From contig NC_086351.1 of assembly GCF_036324505.1 (NCBI RefSeq), positions 4,288,001-4,352,000 on the forward strand: DNA of 64,000 bases, written 5' to 3'. The position numbers and the translations under genes were made by a program. This stretch comes from Eleginops maclovinus (Eukaryota; Chordata; Actinopteri; Perciformes; Eleginopidae). Under the pieces are notes generated by a model. The model was not told the origin of the DNA, ran no database searches, and was given only the letters and a program-made list of their open reading frames with translations. This document shows, piece after piece, positions 1 to 27,894 of the stretch (positions are counted from its first letter, which is position 1; each line of letters begins with the position of its first letter).

Positions 1-321
1 AACACAATCATTTCTGTGTACTTTTTGCCTCTACAGCACCTCTTTTCACCCTCTGTCTCAAACCAGAGCCCAGTCTGCTCTGATTGGTTAGCTGGCTGGC
101 TCTGTTGGGATTGCTGAACCTCTTAAATATTGCTCCGCGCCCTTAGCCTATCACGTACAATGAGTTGGAGTGCTAGCCAATAGGGGCAAGAGTGCACAAT
201 GATGTCATCATGTTACCAAAGTCAAAGGAGTCAAATCGAGGCGTTTCAAGCAATGGCAAAAACCTATATAACACACCACAGGAAAGGAAAACCCCCCAAA
301 AGAATTAAAAGCCCCCTTTAA
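1..321 (+). mobile_element. TTAA-type miniature element, copy 1 (5' truncated)
   Basis: Same family as the copies at 21951, 29211, 32745 and 37268. The diagnostic core CACCCTCTGTCTCAAACCAG is at about 48-67 and the right end AAAAGCCCCCTTTAA at 307-321. The left terminus is missing or lies before the window. It is non-coding and lies in a grik5 intron. Confidence 0.8.
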
Positions 322-381
322 TGCCGCAGTATTTGTCCCACTTCAGCCGTTGATTTTCTCTGGCTTTCTCGTCTCTGTTAG

Positions 382-17053
<16,672 letters not shown>

Positions 17054-19003
17054 GAACAGTGGAGCGGAGGAGGTGGGGGTGGGGGGGGGTGGATGACTGA
17101 GGAATATGTGTGCTGCTGAAAGAAACAATGCTTGTTTCAACCAGAGAAATTTATGGGAGAACAAAGCGAGGGCAGGATGGAGGGAGGAAAAAGATGAACT
17201 TAGCCAATAGAAGACGACCTTTAAAAGGAGAGGGAGCAGCGTGACCCCGTGAAGGCCGGCAGAAACAGACATAAACTCCCATTAACCGTTCAGTCTGGAC
17301 AAATCTGAGCGGAAATGACCAGGTGGTGGGTTCCATTGGCTTCCTTTTTTCTCTCCTTCCTCGCCCTGTAACGTCACCTTCAGATTTGAGGGCGCTGGCT
17401 TTCTTCCACAGACTCTAAATACCCCCCTCGGTTAAAACGAAGCCTGGTTGGAGGACATACTGTATCCGTATGTGATTTAAAACCGCAACTAAAAGACTTC
17501 CAGAGATTTATTTCCTGTTGTTTCTTTTCTTTTGTTGTCTCTCTCGTTTTGTTACCATTGTTCTAGGTGGGAATTACAGAGTTCAGTACAGACTTCATGT
17601 GACGATTTGGTGGATTAAGTAAGAATTTCGACTGCAGCTTATTGTGTTCAAGAGTTTTGTGTCCCTCCCTGTGACCCGTAGCTGGAAGCTGGATGAAAAG
17701 ACATCATTCAAACAGTAGCAGAGGAAGCCTTCCTTTACACTTTGTGTGTGTGTGTATGTGTGCGTGTGCGTGTTTAAAAAAACGTGCCCTTAAATGTGTG
17801 TTTAAATACTTTAAAGTGAGGAGAACCATGGACCCGGCAACAGCGCCCCTCTACAAATGTTAGATAATCAGACAGCCTCAAAACGAAGAGAAAGAGCAAG
17901 AGGCTTTGAAATGTGAAATTAATGTCCCTCGTTATCCCGGGTAACACTTGCCAAGCCTTTACTCCTTTTTCACCTCTGCTCACACAGCGTAAGGAGAGAG
18001 AGAGAGAGAGGCAGAGCCAGGGAGGAGAGATAGAGGGGAACAGGGAGAGATGAGAGTGAAAAGGACACCGCTGAATTTGAATGAGAAATTCTTAACTGAA
18101 CTACTTCCATTATTAGATCTGTCCTGATCTGTTCATTCTGGGCATCTTTTAAGGCGCTTGTTAACGCGCCAGCGGGCTCCAGCTCCTTCGCCTCTCACGG
18201 TTTAGCAGACAGACTTGGCCGTCCGACGCCGCGGCTCCTGCCAGACTGATAGACTCAACGTGGCCTCGTCAATACTGTTTCAAGCTTCTGATCGCCTAAT
18301 TACTCCCCTCTGTGGCTGGGGACTCGTTCTGGAGGGGGCTGAACACAGAGAAACATGCTGATAAATAGATTTAGAAGAAATAAATTATTTTTTTCACCGC
18401 GCCTGGGAAGAGAAGCTAGTCTCTTTTAATGATGTTGTTAATGTTACAGCCCAGCTCCATCCAAACACTACACTTTATTAGCCTCAGTGCTTAAAGGGAA
18501 TTCACTGGAGGATTTGCAGATTTTAGGCTTTTAACTTCAACTTCTGCACACTTTAGATTACTTGAGATCATTAAGAGCATACTATGCATTGTTACCAGAT
18601 TTCCATTCCCTGAAGTTGCCCCTGATTTCACAGCATGTGGTATAATTACATAGAGCATTAAAGAAAAGGGCTGCTTTGAATCTATAATTCTCTTATTGTC
18701 AACAAAACCCTAAAAGACCAAAACCACCAATGAACTGATAAAACGATCAGACTTATAATTATCCACAGCTTTGTGTAGCTTATTACTCTGCGCAACTGAC
18801 TCTCATTGTTTAAAAGCTATTAAAACACACATACACGAGTCACACCGTTTCACTGCTTTGAGCAACGTTTTCTCAAGACTATCTTTCCTCAGGAAACTAT
18901 GGAGTAGTTGGAAAGTAATTAGGATTTTCTTTTTGTAAAAACAAACACTGAAAGTGATGAGACCAGCAGGGCCATCACCCGATATGAATTTGAATGGAAT
19001 AAA
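17054..19003 (+). other. grik5: Probable grik5 3' UTR
   Basis: No coding homology follows the stop at 17051-17053. The first clear AATAAA signals are at 18379-18384 and 18998-19003, so the 3' UTR could be about 1.3 to 2 kb. It includes a GT-rich run (17740-17770) and a GA-rich run (17994-18010). The actual end is not determinable from sequence. Confidence 0.4.
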
Positions 19004-20101
19004 ATGAATGCTTCCATAAAAGTTTAGTATCATAATAAAGCCAAATGATCAGATTCCGGTCCAAACTGAAATAATGAGTCGTGGTTTCTGCAGCATTATT
19101 TCCCTTTAGTTTTCCAGCAGCTGTTCTCTGTAATATGACCCCTCTGTGAAAGTGTCCCTTCAGAAGAAAATGTCCTGATTTCTTTTTGCACAACAGCCCA
19201 TTATCCCATAGTATATATATATATATATATATATTTGATATGACATGATTATCAAGTGCTGTATTAGCATTTTCTGCACCGCAGGTCATTGACTCATCAG
19301 AGTCTCAGTGTTTATTGAATCACTTATCTAATCAGCAGCTCCCAAAATACTCGCTGTAAAGTGATTCACTAAACTAGGAGGCGTTTTGACACACTCTTTT
19401 AGATATAGTAAGTAAATATGGTTCCAAAAAAAAGGTATTCTGGGTTCTCCAATGAAGTCCTGAAGAAAACGTGTGAGGGTAATCTGTATTCTTGTCATCC
19501 CGGCTGTGTTTATAGTGTTTTTCTTTCTGGTTTGATTTCCTGACAGCAGATTTTATGAATGTACTGCTTTTATAACAGCTGATTCTCTATTGAAGCTCAT
19601 TATTTGTATTTCTTTAATATGTGTCTGGGCCCAGGTTGTCTCGGAAAACCTCTTGACACCCATGAGTTTCCTCTAAAACACATGCATTCACAAGCTGCTT
19701 CACATTTGAGGGGTTACATGCTTTCAATTCAGAACCAAAAAGCAGGACAATGATCCCACCCATCCATATTCAGCAGTCGCACAAAGTGTGCGATGCAAAA
19801 TAGAAACCCACCAGTTCAGCCCTTCACAATTCCCCCTGGGTTAAAAAAAAACCACAAAACGTGGCATTGTTGTCTGGGCAAACGTTGCATTGCCGTATGA
19901 AATTATGCATTTCGCAGTGAAACAGATTTGACGACAGATAATGAACGATAACATTGTTTGCACACATTATGCTGTTTCTACGAATGATTTCTGTCAGTAG
20001 ACGCCGGCCTGGATTCGGTTTCTCTCTGTTTACCTCTCCCTTTGTGTTCTGAATGCTGACAAGGCAACCGGAGCCAACCCCTTTCCACAAGATGTCACAG
20101 T

Positions 20102-20143
<42 letters not shown>

Positions 20144-21950
20144 TCATTTCCAATTCCCTTGTTGTCCAAAGGTTGTAAACCCACTGTTGTTTTCAATTTT
20201 GTGTCTTTCCTGTGTTCACTTTTGTTTGTTGTGTGTACGAATTCACAAACTTGATGTGTGACAGCTGCACATAGACAACGAATAAGTGGCCAATCCATGG
20301 CTACAAAACATCAGCTGGAAGCTTTTATTAGAGGCGAAGTGAAGGTTAAAAAGAATATTGTTTGTTTGAATAACGTCTAGTATGAAGGTAAGGGAGGGTC
20401 ACAAAACAAATCAGACGGGGTGTCTGAACAGTCACTCCACAAAACAAAGCTTTTTGTTTACTTTTATGTTCTTTTCTTTGGTATTTTTTCATATTTCTAT
20501 ACTAGTGCTAAATGGATTATTAAAACTGATGATGAATATTATGATGAAATTGTTGTTATTATTCCTATTAAAGAGCAAGAGGTTCTATAGTGTGATTGTG
20601 GGTGAAGGGTGGGGGTGGGAGGTGTTGGGACGAAGGTGCAATGTTGCTCTGCAGAGAGATCGCCCTGTTGTTCAAAACCTATAGACACACACACTTCTTT
20701 TGGAATAAAAAAATATTCAAACAGTCTCATAGTGACGTTTGTGTTTTCCTTTTGGAGTGGGAAGGGTGGCTGCATTTTTACCTGTGGGTCAGGATTCACT
20801 GATATGGAGAAGAAGAAGAACAACAACAAAGAAGAAGTAAGATGTTACCGCAATGAGTTGTGCAAAAAATAAGTATACAGTCAGTGAAGGCATCGTAGCA
20901 TATTGAACAAGAGTCATAGTCTGTGTTGTGTGTGTGGTGGTTTACCAAGGACCGAAGAAGAATAAGAAGGAGGAGGAGGAGGCGAGCAGCTTTGAACATT
21001 TGCCCAGTGAGTAATCATTAGAGAACTCTCACTTGTCACCGGCTTAAGTTTGAAAACAGGTTGCCTGTCATTTTTATCCTTGCAAGAATGGAAGTAGTCA
21101 TCACGCACAGGGATACGGTACAACTAGTTCCCCAAACAGTGTCCTTCACTTGCTTGAGAGGGTGTTTCCCAATCACAAGATGGAGAGATACCGGTTCAAA
21201 GCAGTTTACCATGCTTTGTTCAGATGAGCTGAGGCCCACGTCAGAAATGAACATCTCCCTAGAGGCTGAATCATCTTGTTAATCGTTGTCACATGTCTAT
21301 CATGTGCCTAAAACAGTGTGTCATGCTTTTCTTCGTACGGCATGCCACTGTTATACACTTGGGCCTTTGTACATTCAGTATTTTCCCAAACAGTAATGCT
21401 GACAGCAATTTTGGAAATTGGTCAAGTATTGAGCGAGAGCCTTGTGGAGGGCAGCCACTAAACGGCCCAAGGCAATAGAGGCTTGTCATTATTCGTCCAC
21501 TGAAAGTGCTTGTTTTTACCACTGACAACACCATGGCAGGGATCCTACAGAGAAATACAACCTGTCACTTCATCCACAGCCTGTTTGTTATTGTATAAAA
21601 CCCTGCGATGCATCCTCATTGTTTCAGTCAGCTACATATTCCGCTATGACCTTAAAAAGATAACAAAAACTCTTGACGACAACAAGGCAATCCCCTCTTA
21701 AACTCTTACTCACATTTCCACTGTTCGTACTTGGCAACAAGTCAGAAAATGCACATAAACAAACAGAAAGATTAAGGTTAAAGAAAGAAAATGTTTCTGT
21801 CAGTGGCAAAAGCAAGCACTTCTATTGAATGTATGTTGACAGTGGCAAATTGTTCCCCCCATGTTATTACATTAGATTATTAGCCACTAAGACTAAAACA
21901 TTGAAAAAGTTTTCCTTTAATAAAAGTGCCGCTACAACAATGCCACAAGC
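19004..21950. other. Intergenic, low-complexity tracts only
   Basis: Between grik5 and the Ig genes. It contains a TA run (19212-19235), a CA microsatellite (20104-20141) and GAA/GGA-rich stretches near 20805-20840 and 20955-20985. Short open frames show no recognisable domain. Confidence 0.5.
20104..20141. repeat. (AC)n microsatellite
   Basis: Perfect AC array of about 19 units in intergenic DNA. Confidence 0.97.
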
Positions 21951-22426
21951 CCTTTGAGAGGCCGTGTTATGCTCATTGGGTTTTCCCTTTCCTGCAGTGT
22001 GTTACTTAGGTTTAAGTGTATGTAAATGGTCTGCAAAGGCTAAAATCCCAAAGTTCCCTCGAGAGGAAGTTTCTCTCCCACACACTCTGCCCCTCCTTGC
22101 AAGAAACGCCTCCATCGGAGTCTTTTGTTTACTTGAGGAAAATAGTGACATCACTACGTAACACTCGTGCTTCCATCGGCTAGCGCTCCAACAACTTGTA
22201 CGTGATAGGCTGAGGGGCGGGACATAGGCAGTTGACCAATCACAACAGAGCCGGCCAGCTAACCAATCAGAGCAGACTGGGCTCTGGTTTCAGACAGAGG
22301 GTGAAAAGACAGGCAGTATGAGAAAAATAAAGAGCTTTTTGAACATTAAAGCATGGAGACATGTCCCAGGAGAGACACTTCATACTAATATGAACCTGAA
22401 AATGAGCATGATAGGGCCCCTTATAG
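21951..22426 (-). mobile_element. TTAA-type miniature element, copy 2
   Basis: Full-length inverted copy running from a degenerate CTTTGAGAGGCC end to GCATGATAGGGCCCCTTATA. The ends are imperfect inverted repeats resembling TTAAAGRGGCCCTATTATG. It has no open frame of its own. Confidence 0.85.
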
Positions 22427-22599
22427 ATGCACAGAAGTTCTATCAGCAAAAACTACTTAAAGTATCAAATGTAAAAGTGCTGCTTCTGCAGGAAAAGGTT
22501 CACACTTCCTTTAAATGGTGTTTGTTTCTCATCAGTTTAATACCATGAAATAACTCTTCTGTAAATAAGAAACATTTGGTAAAGGTCTGAGGAGTTGCC

Positions 22600-23969
22600 G
22601 AACTTTATTAAGCAAGAGATAATTACAACAACAAGTTCTGCTTTAAAGCGAAGAGACTATTTACAGAAGTTTCTATTTCTGCTCTAAAGCACGATTTGAT
22701 AAACCAGCAACAGAACTTACAGTAATTATCTCAAAAGTATAAACAAATCACTTCATTTAAACAGAAAACAGATGTCACTGCACAACAAAATAAGCAATGT
22801 AACATAAAGCCTTATGTTGGTATTTTTTCACATCCCAAAAACTCATTTTGTTCTCATGTGTTCCGACAGCACAGATGGTTGTCACAATCAAATGTCTTAA
22901 GCACTGAATTTCAACATAACAAATTGAAAACAACAAAGCAAATAAGAAATACAAAATGAGCCTTTTAAGAATATGTAACAAAGCCAAAACCTGATGTGTT
23001 TTTATTCCTCCAATGTTCTCAGCTCAGAGTAACACAACTGTCCTTATTCCTTAAGGAGTCCTTATTAAACCAAGACATGTTTGTTTCTTTTATCTTTTAG
23101 TTTGATGTAAGATGTGTTTGTTATGTTGTACTTTATAACACCATTCAACACCATTTAATGTTTTTGACTACTGAATGGTTCCTTAATTCTGAATGAAATA
23201 TTGCGCCATAAACTAAGAAAAAAAAAGGTTACGCAGCGTCTGGTGTTTCTTACGCATGCGCAGTTACTGATCCACACCACGTTAAATTGCCAGTAATGTA
23301 ATGCCATTTAGCAGTCTTTTTAATGATTTAAAGACGATTTATGTTGTTAAGGGGGAATCTTCTTACATAACTGCTCCTTCAAACAATAGTTTTAATCTTT
23401 ATATTTGTCTCGGAAAACTTCTCAAATCAGAGTGGTAGTGTTGAGCGAAGTTTGAGCATGCGCAGTCAGAGCGTTTGCGAAGCGTCCTGTGGCGAATTAC
23501 GGGAGCACAGCGAACTCAGACTTTCCCGCCTGACTCACCTGTTTCCACTTTCACTGATCATCCCTGCAGGACCAGCCTCCCCCCCCCCCCCCCCAGTCCA
23601 ATGCTAGTAAGTATGTTTGGTGCTTCATGTCTTTGCTTTGAAGTTTTTCCTGAAGAAGTCTGCACCTTTTTCTGACCCACTCCAGTTACCTGAGGATTAT
23701 CAGTTTGGACTTTCTTCCCATGCCTGTACATTTTTGTATTTTCACTTTTGGAAATGAATCATTGAACTGTGGCCTGCTGCCCCCTGCCTCTATGACAGCA
23801 ACAGATTGGAGAATGTTTTTCAAAGACCTCTCTTTAGTGCTGTGTTATTTGCATTAAGTCCTTTAAACAAAGGCTTGTTTTGTGTGTAAATGTTCAAACT
23901 AATCAAAAAATGTCTTTGGCAATTTAAAGATGTGGCCTGAAAACCATCTCCCAGCTCACGTCGTCTCGT
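22600..23969 (-). other. Presumed 3' UTR of locus A
   Basis: Downstream of the locus A stop, the first clear minus-strand AATAAA is at 22604-22609. The interval otherwise contains the CpG-enriched segment described separately and no coding homology. Confidence 0.3.
23230..23612 (+). promoter_or_regulatory. CpG-enriched segment, possible promoter and first exon
   Basis: Locally GC/CpG-rich in AT-rich surroundings. It has two NRF1-like GCATGCGCAGT motifs (about 23253 and 23456) and a run of 16 C (about 23579-23594), then ATGCTA followed by a perfect donor GTAAGT at 23607. This is compatible with a plus-strand first exon, or with a transposon-borne promoter. No partner exon was found. Confidence 0.25.
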
Positions 23970-24398
23970 TCAATCACTTGGCACTGGAACGTATCTGAAA
24001 GACAGACCAACAAGTAACTGTAACTCACAGGTGTGAAAAAAGAAGGAAGTTGTATTTTTAGTTTTAGTTTTTCACCGCTGCAGACGTGTTGGCTTTTTAC
24101 AAACCTCTTCTCAGGTGTCACGCTCTTTTTCCCTGATTTCAGAAGTGAATTTTCTTCAACTTTTTTAAGAGCTGATGAATTAAAGTGTGTGTATGATAAA
24201 CCAATGCATAGCAGCTTCTCATCAGACTGAATTTAAAGCGAGCATAATAATAGTCTGCAGTACGACTGTAGAGGATGAAGGTGTTGTTGTTTTGTTAACT
24301 TTAATGCTGATATATTCGCATTACCTCATGTCGTGAACCTCTTAGTCATGGAGAATGTTGCAACACCTCATGTTGTATACTCCTACATAATATATACA

Positions 24399-24418
24399 TC
24401 ACACACACACACACACAC
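24399..24418. repeat. (CA)n, short
   Basis: Ten CA units directly abutting the donor of the locus A transmembrane exon on its intron side. Confidence 0.9.
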
Positions 24419-25094
24419 CTACCTTTTCCTGATGATGAAGAAAGTGGTGGTCAGCATAGTCCCTACTATCAGAAAGAATACTCCAGCAGTAATTATTTTT
24501 GCTGATTTGTGCACCCCGTCTGCGAAAAGAAACACATCTCTGATTAACTTCAGTGACGTTTTAAAGGAATATTTTGGAAAACACATGCACGATTTACATT
24601 TTTACTTTCCTTATCTTTCTTGAGATATAATGATTGTTAACTGGTGAGTTTATAGGGTGCTGGTAGGTGGATTTGACAGTACTGCTGCTGCCCTAACAAT
24701 GTGCCGTTGAATGCAATAAAATGGGCCCTATTATACACACTCCTTTCTACTGTGAGATGTTTACACGCTTCAATCCTGTTGCCAGTTGCTATACTGTATA
24801 TATGGACATACTTCATCTTAATCGTGGTGTACTAAACATTGGTACTAAATGGATAGGAACTTGAAAATGTTGTCTTCCTGCTGCAGCCTATTTTTTCCTG
24901 TTTTTCGGCCAGCCGTCATGACCCATGACGTCATGTGAGCCTGCCTTTGCACCAGCTGGATGTGTCTGCCTCTCCCTGTATGCCTTTTTAACCCAAACAC
25001 TATTTTGATCGTTTATCATGTGAGTTTTCTGCTTGTGAGTTGAGGGTCAGAGTTCATCTTAGAGAGAGGGAGAGAGAGAGTATTAATCACTCAC

Positions 25095-25438
25095 CTTTAA
25101 CAACAACAACAACATCAACAACAAGTTCGGTGGTTCCTTCCAACGTTCCTCCGGGAAAAGATGAAACGGTGCAGGTGTACGACCCTGCATCTCCCATTTC
25201 CACATCTTGAATAATCAAAGATTGTTCTGCTAACTTCACTCTACCCTTCAAAAATGTGTCGGGAACACCAACTGATTGAACATTCGAAACAATGATCCTC
25301 CTGATGTATTTAGCGTCCACTGAATCAGGGTGATATTGTCATGTTTTGGTCCCGGGATGAATTGGCATTGCAGGGTGACATCCTGTCCGAGGTATCCCGT
25401 CACTTCAGGCAACACTTCAAGGTTTTGTGCCTCAAGAA
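25095..25438 (-). pseudogene. Locus A V-set exon with 10-bp deletion
   Basis: It encodes NLEVLPEVTGYLGQDVTLQC and ITLIQW, then loses 10 bp. After the break the other frame reads GRVKLAEQSLIIQDVEMGDA, GSYTC and SSFPGG. The two canonical cysteines, the Trp and DAGSYTC identify a V-set domain. FPGG fits the (T/A)(F/Y)PxG motif of the PVR/nectin/TIGIT group. The 3' end carries an 18-nt GTT-type expansion absent from the twin, adding DVVVVV before the splice site. Confidence 0.75.
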
Positions 25439-25597
25439 CTGCAAAAAAATGTATAGTTTTAAAAATAGTAATTAACCTTTTTCTACTTATTTGAACTCCT
25501 TCCTTTTAAGAAATACTTGACAACAACGTTTTGTTTATTGATATGGCACAGCATAACTTCGATCGGTGTTGGATCAATATTGTAAGCTACTTTTTCT

Positions 25598-26010
25598 CCA
25601 CTACATTTTAGAAGCCCATATTGTACTTTTTACTACATTTTATTTGACAGTTTAAGTTACTTTACAAATAGTATTGTTAACAAATACAAAATACAAGTCA
25701 ATACAAATGAATGTGTTGTTTAGTTATCCAGCGACCGTGTGTTTAAAGTGATTAAAACAACCTTTATCAGGTGTGACACATTCAGTCGTTAATATTCAAA
25801 ATCAAGTATTTATTTATGTGAATATACTATACTTTTACTGTTATAACTTAATTGAAATGCTCACACCTTTGTTCTTTGCCTTAGTGACTGCAGGACTTTA
25901 CTTTATGTATTTATTTCATATATTTTCAAAATGTAGTTTTTACACTTTTTTTAGTAAGGGTATTTTTTTCAAAACTGAAAGAAAGTAAATACATTTTATC
26001 AAAGTATTAT
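25598..26010. repeat. Dispersed AT-rich fish repeat in the locus A leader intron
   Basis: Words such as CTCCACTACATTTTA, TTTACTACATTTTATTTGAC and GCAGGACTTTACTTT recur in many fish genomes. A related fragment in the opposite orientation is at 8983-9140. Boundaries and family are approximate. Confidence 0.4.
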
Positions 26011-27059
26011 AAATGAAAACGTTGTATTTATTACTTAATTCATCTGACGGTTGAAGTTCCTTTCAAAATTCAGACTCGACATAAAAATTAAAGAGCATTT
26101 TTTAAAATATGACAAATTGTGATCGGTAAAATGTTCAGCTAGTACAAAAGAGCAGTGCTGCTTCCTCTTTTGAGAACAATTTTTTATTTCACTGAATGTG
26201 AATTTACTGTGTTAACTTTGTACCGCCCTTCCTGTTCTTATATGGAAGAGTGTGCACCAGTTATACGGTGGTGCATGACTTTTTGCCATTGTTGCCGTGG
26301 TTTATTTTGAGTCATATTTGGGCTTAGAGGTTGTAAAAAAAGTAGTTAAAAAAAAGTTTTAGACCTTAAATATACAATGTTAAACCTTTCTCTTACCTGG
26401 GATTGTGCTGTGAATGAACCACAGAAGGACGAGGGGTGATCTGCTGCGAGTCATCGTGCACACACTACCAGAGTGACAGAAACACGGTGTGTGTGATCTT
26501 TGCTCTCTCGTCCTCTCACTGCATTTTAATGTATAATATTTCCTGGTCCATCTCTCCTGCTGCCATTAATAACCTCCAGGAGCACAGTGACCTCATGTGG
26601 TGAATATCTGATAATATGTGGATGAAGGCTTGTGTGTTTTAAAATGTAAAGACAAGGTGTAGGAATCAAAAGAAATGACCCAATCGTTCCTGACTGTATG
26701 GTTATTTTTTATGAATGGACACTCAGGCTCTCGGGTCAGTCAGAACAGGATGTCAAAGTAAAACGAGTCCCTCAACTCATTTTATTCCCCAAACATTTAC
26801 TAGTATCTTCCCTTTATCTGGGTGGTGCTTCCTTACACCTCAATTATAGATGGGAGTTCATTTCCTTAAGCTTTTATACAAAGTGGTCATGGTCTGAGGG
26901 GAAGCCAGAAAGCAGAACATCACAAGGACTCAGACCGTGAGCTCAGGTCAAATTTAAAGGGAAAAATTAACATTACATCTGAATCATCAAAAGTTATTTG
27001 CTCTAATTGCATGTTTTATAAAGGTTTAAGGTCTGCAAGATGAACATTTTGTTTATAGG

Positions 27060-27606
27060 TTAATGTATACCCCAATCACCCCAGCAACAATCTGTTCTGT
27101 CTGCTGCCGTCTGACAGTCGGTACCGCAGCATCCGGACCAAGACTACAAGACTCAGAGACAGTTTTATACCACAGGCTATAAGACTGCTGAACTCCTAAG
27201 CTGTGTGAATGTCTACTCACATCTGTTTATAGTACACACATACATATATATATATATATATATTATACACATCTGCCATACATATCTGTTTATAGTACAC
27301 ATATCTATATATTATACATATCTGCCATATACATCTGTTATACGTAATATATGCATCAGTCTATACCTCCTCATTCAACAGTGTAAAGTGTTTAAATACT
27401 CTCAATGTATTCCACATATGTATATATTTCACATCCTCAAATCTTTATTGTTGTTACTGTAAATATTCTTCTCTCTTTTTGCACTATTTTATTTATCTTA
27501 TTTGCACCATGTATGTTGAGTTGTTGGAGGAGCACGCAACATAAGATTTTCATTGCCAACATATACGTTGTATCTGCTGTGCATATGACAAATAAAACCT
27601 TGAAAT
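27060..27606 (+). mobile_element. LINE 3' end (5' truncated)
   Basis: The plus strand reads LPSDSRYRSIRTKTTRLRDS then FIPQAIRLLNS and a stop. This resembles the carboxyl end of a fish non-LTR reverse transcriptase (LPSGRRYRS-type). An AT-rich 3' region with TA and TATACA runs follows, ending in GACAAATAAAACCTTGAAAT. Recognised from memory of the family, not from a search. Confidence 0.6.
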
Positions 27607-27702
27607 AATCTATTTAACCGCTCAGATGTGCAAACGGTCTCTCTTTAAGCTAATTATATCAACAACGGCAATGATCCCATTTAACACATGCAGCTAATTC
27701 AC

Positions 27703-27710
27703 CACACACA

Positions 27711-27773
<63 letters not shown>
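27703..27773. repeat. (CA)n microsatellite
   Basis: CA array of about 35 units with one CAAA interruption, intergenic. Confidence 0.97.
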
Positions 27774-27775
<2 letters not shown>

Positions 27776-27894
27776 CATGGCCTAGTCTTACATTCAGCCT
27801 CTCTGAATATATTTTCTGACTCAACAATCACAACATTTAAATACAGAATATCAAGTCCTTATCAGGAAGTCACACACACAGACACGTTAACGTA

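Larger units (their letters stand above)
23970..26454 (-). pseudogene. V-set Ig receptor locus A (PVR/nectin-like), short tail, frameshifted
   Basis: Exons in transcript order are the leader 26397-26454 (MTRSRSPLVLLWFIHSTIPG), the V-set exon 25095-25438, the transmembrane exon 24423-24519 and the end of the reading frame at 23970-23994 (RYVPVPSD, stop). All splice phases agree (1, 1, 2). The V exon lacks 10 bp relative to its twin at 32266-32601, at about 25296, so the frame breaks after NTSG and stops early. Adding back 10 would make the total length divisible by three, so this is the only lesion seen. The membrane segment is ITAGVFFLIVGTMLTTTFFI and the tail is about ten residues with no tyrosine signalling motif. 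It may be a recent pseudogene, an allele, or an assembly error. Confidence 0.6.
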
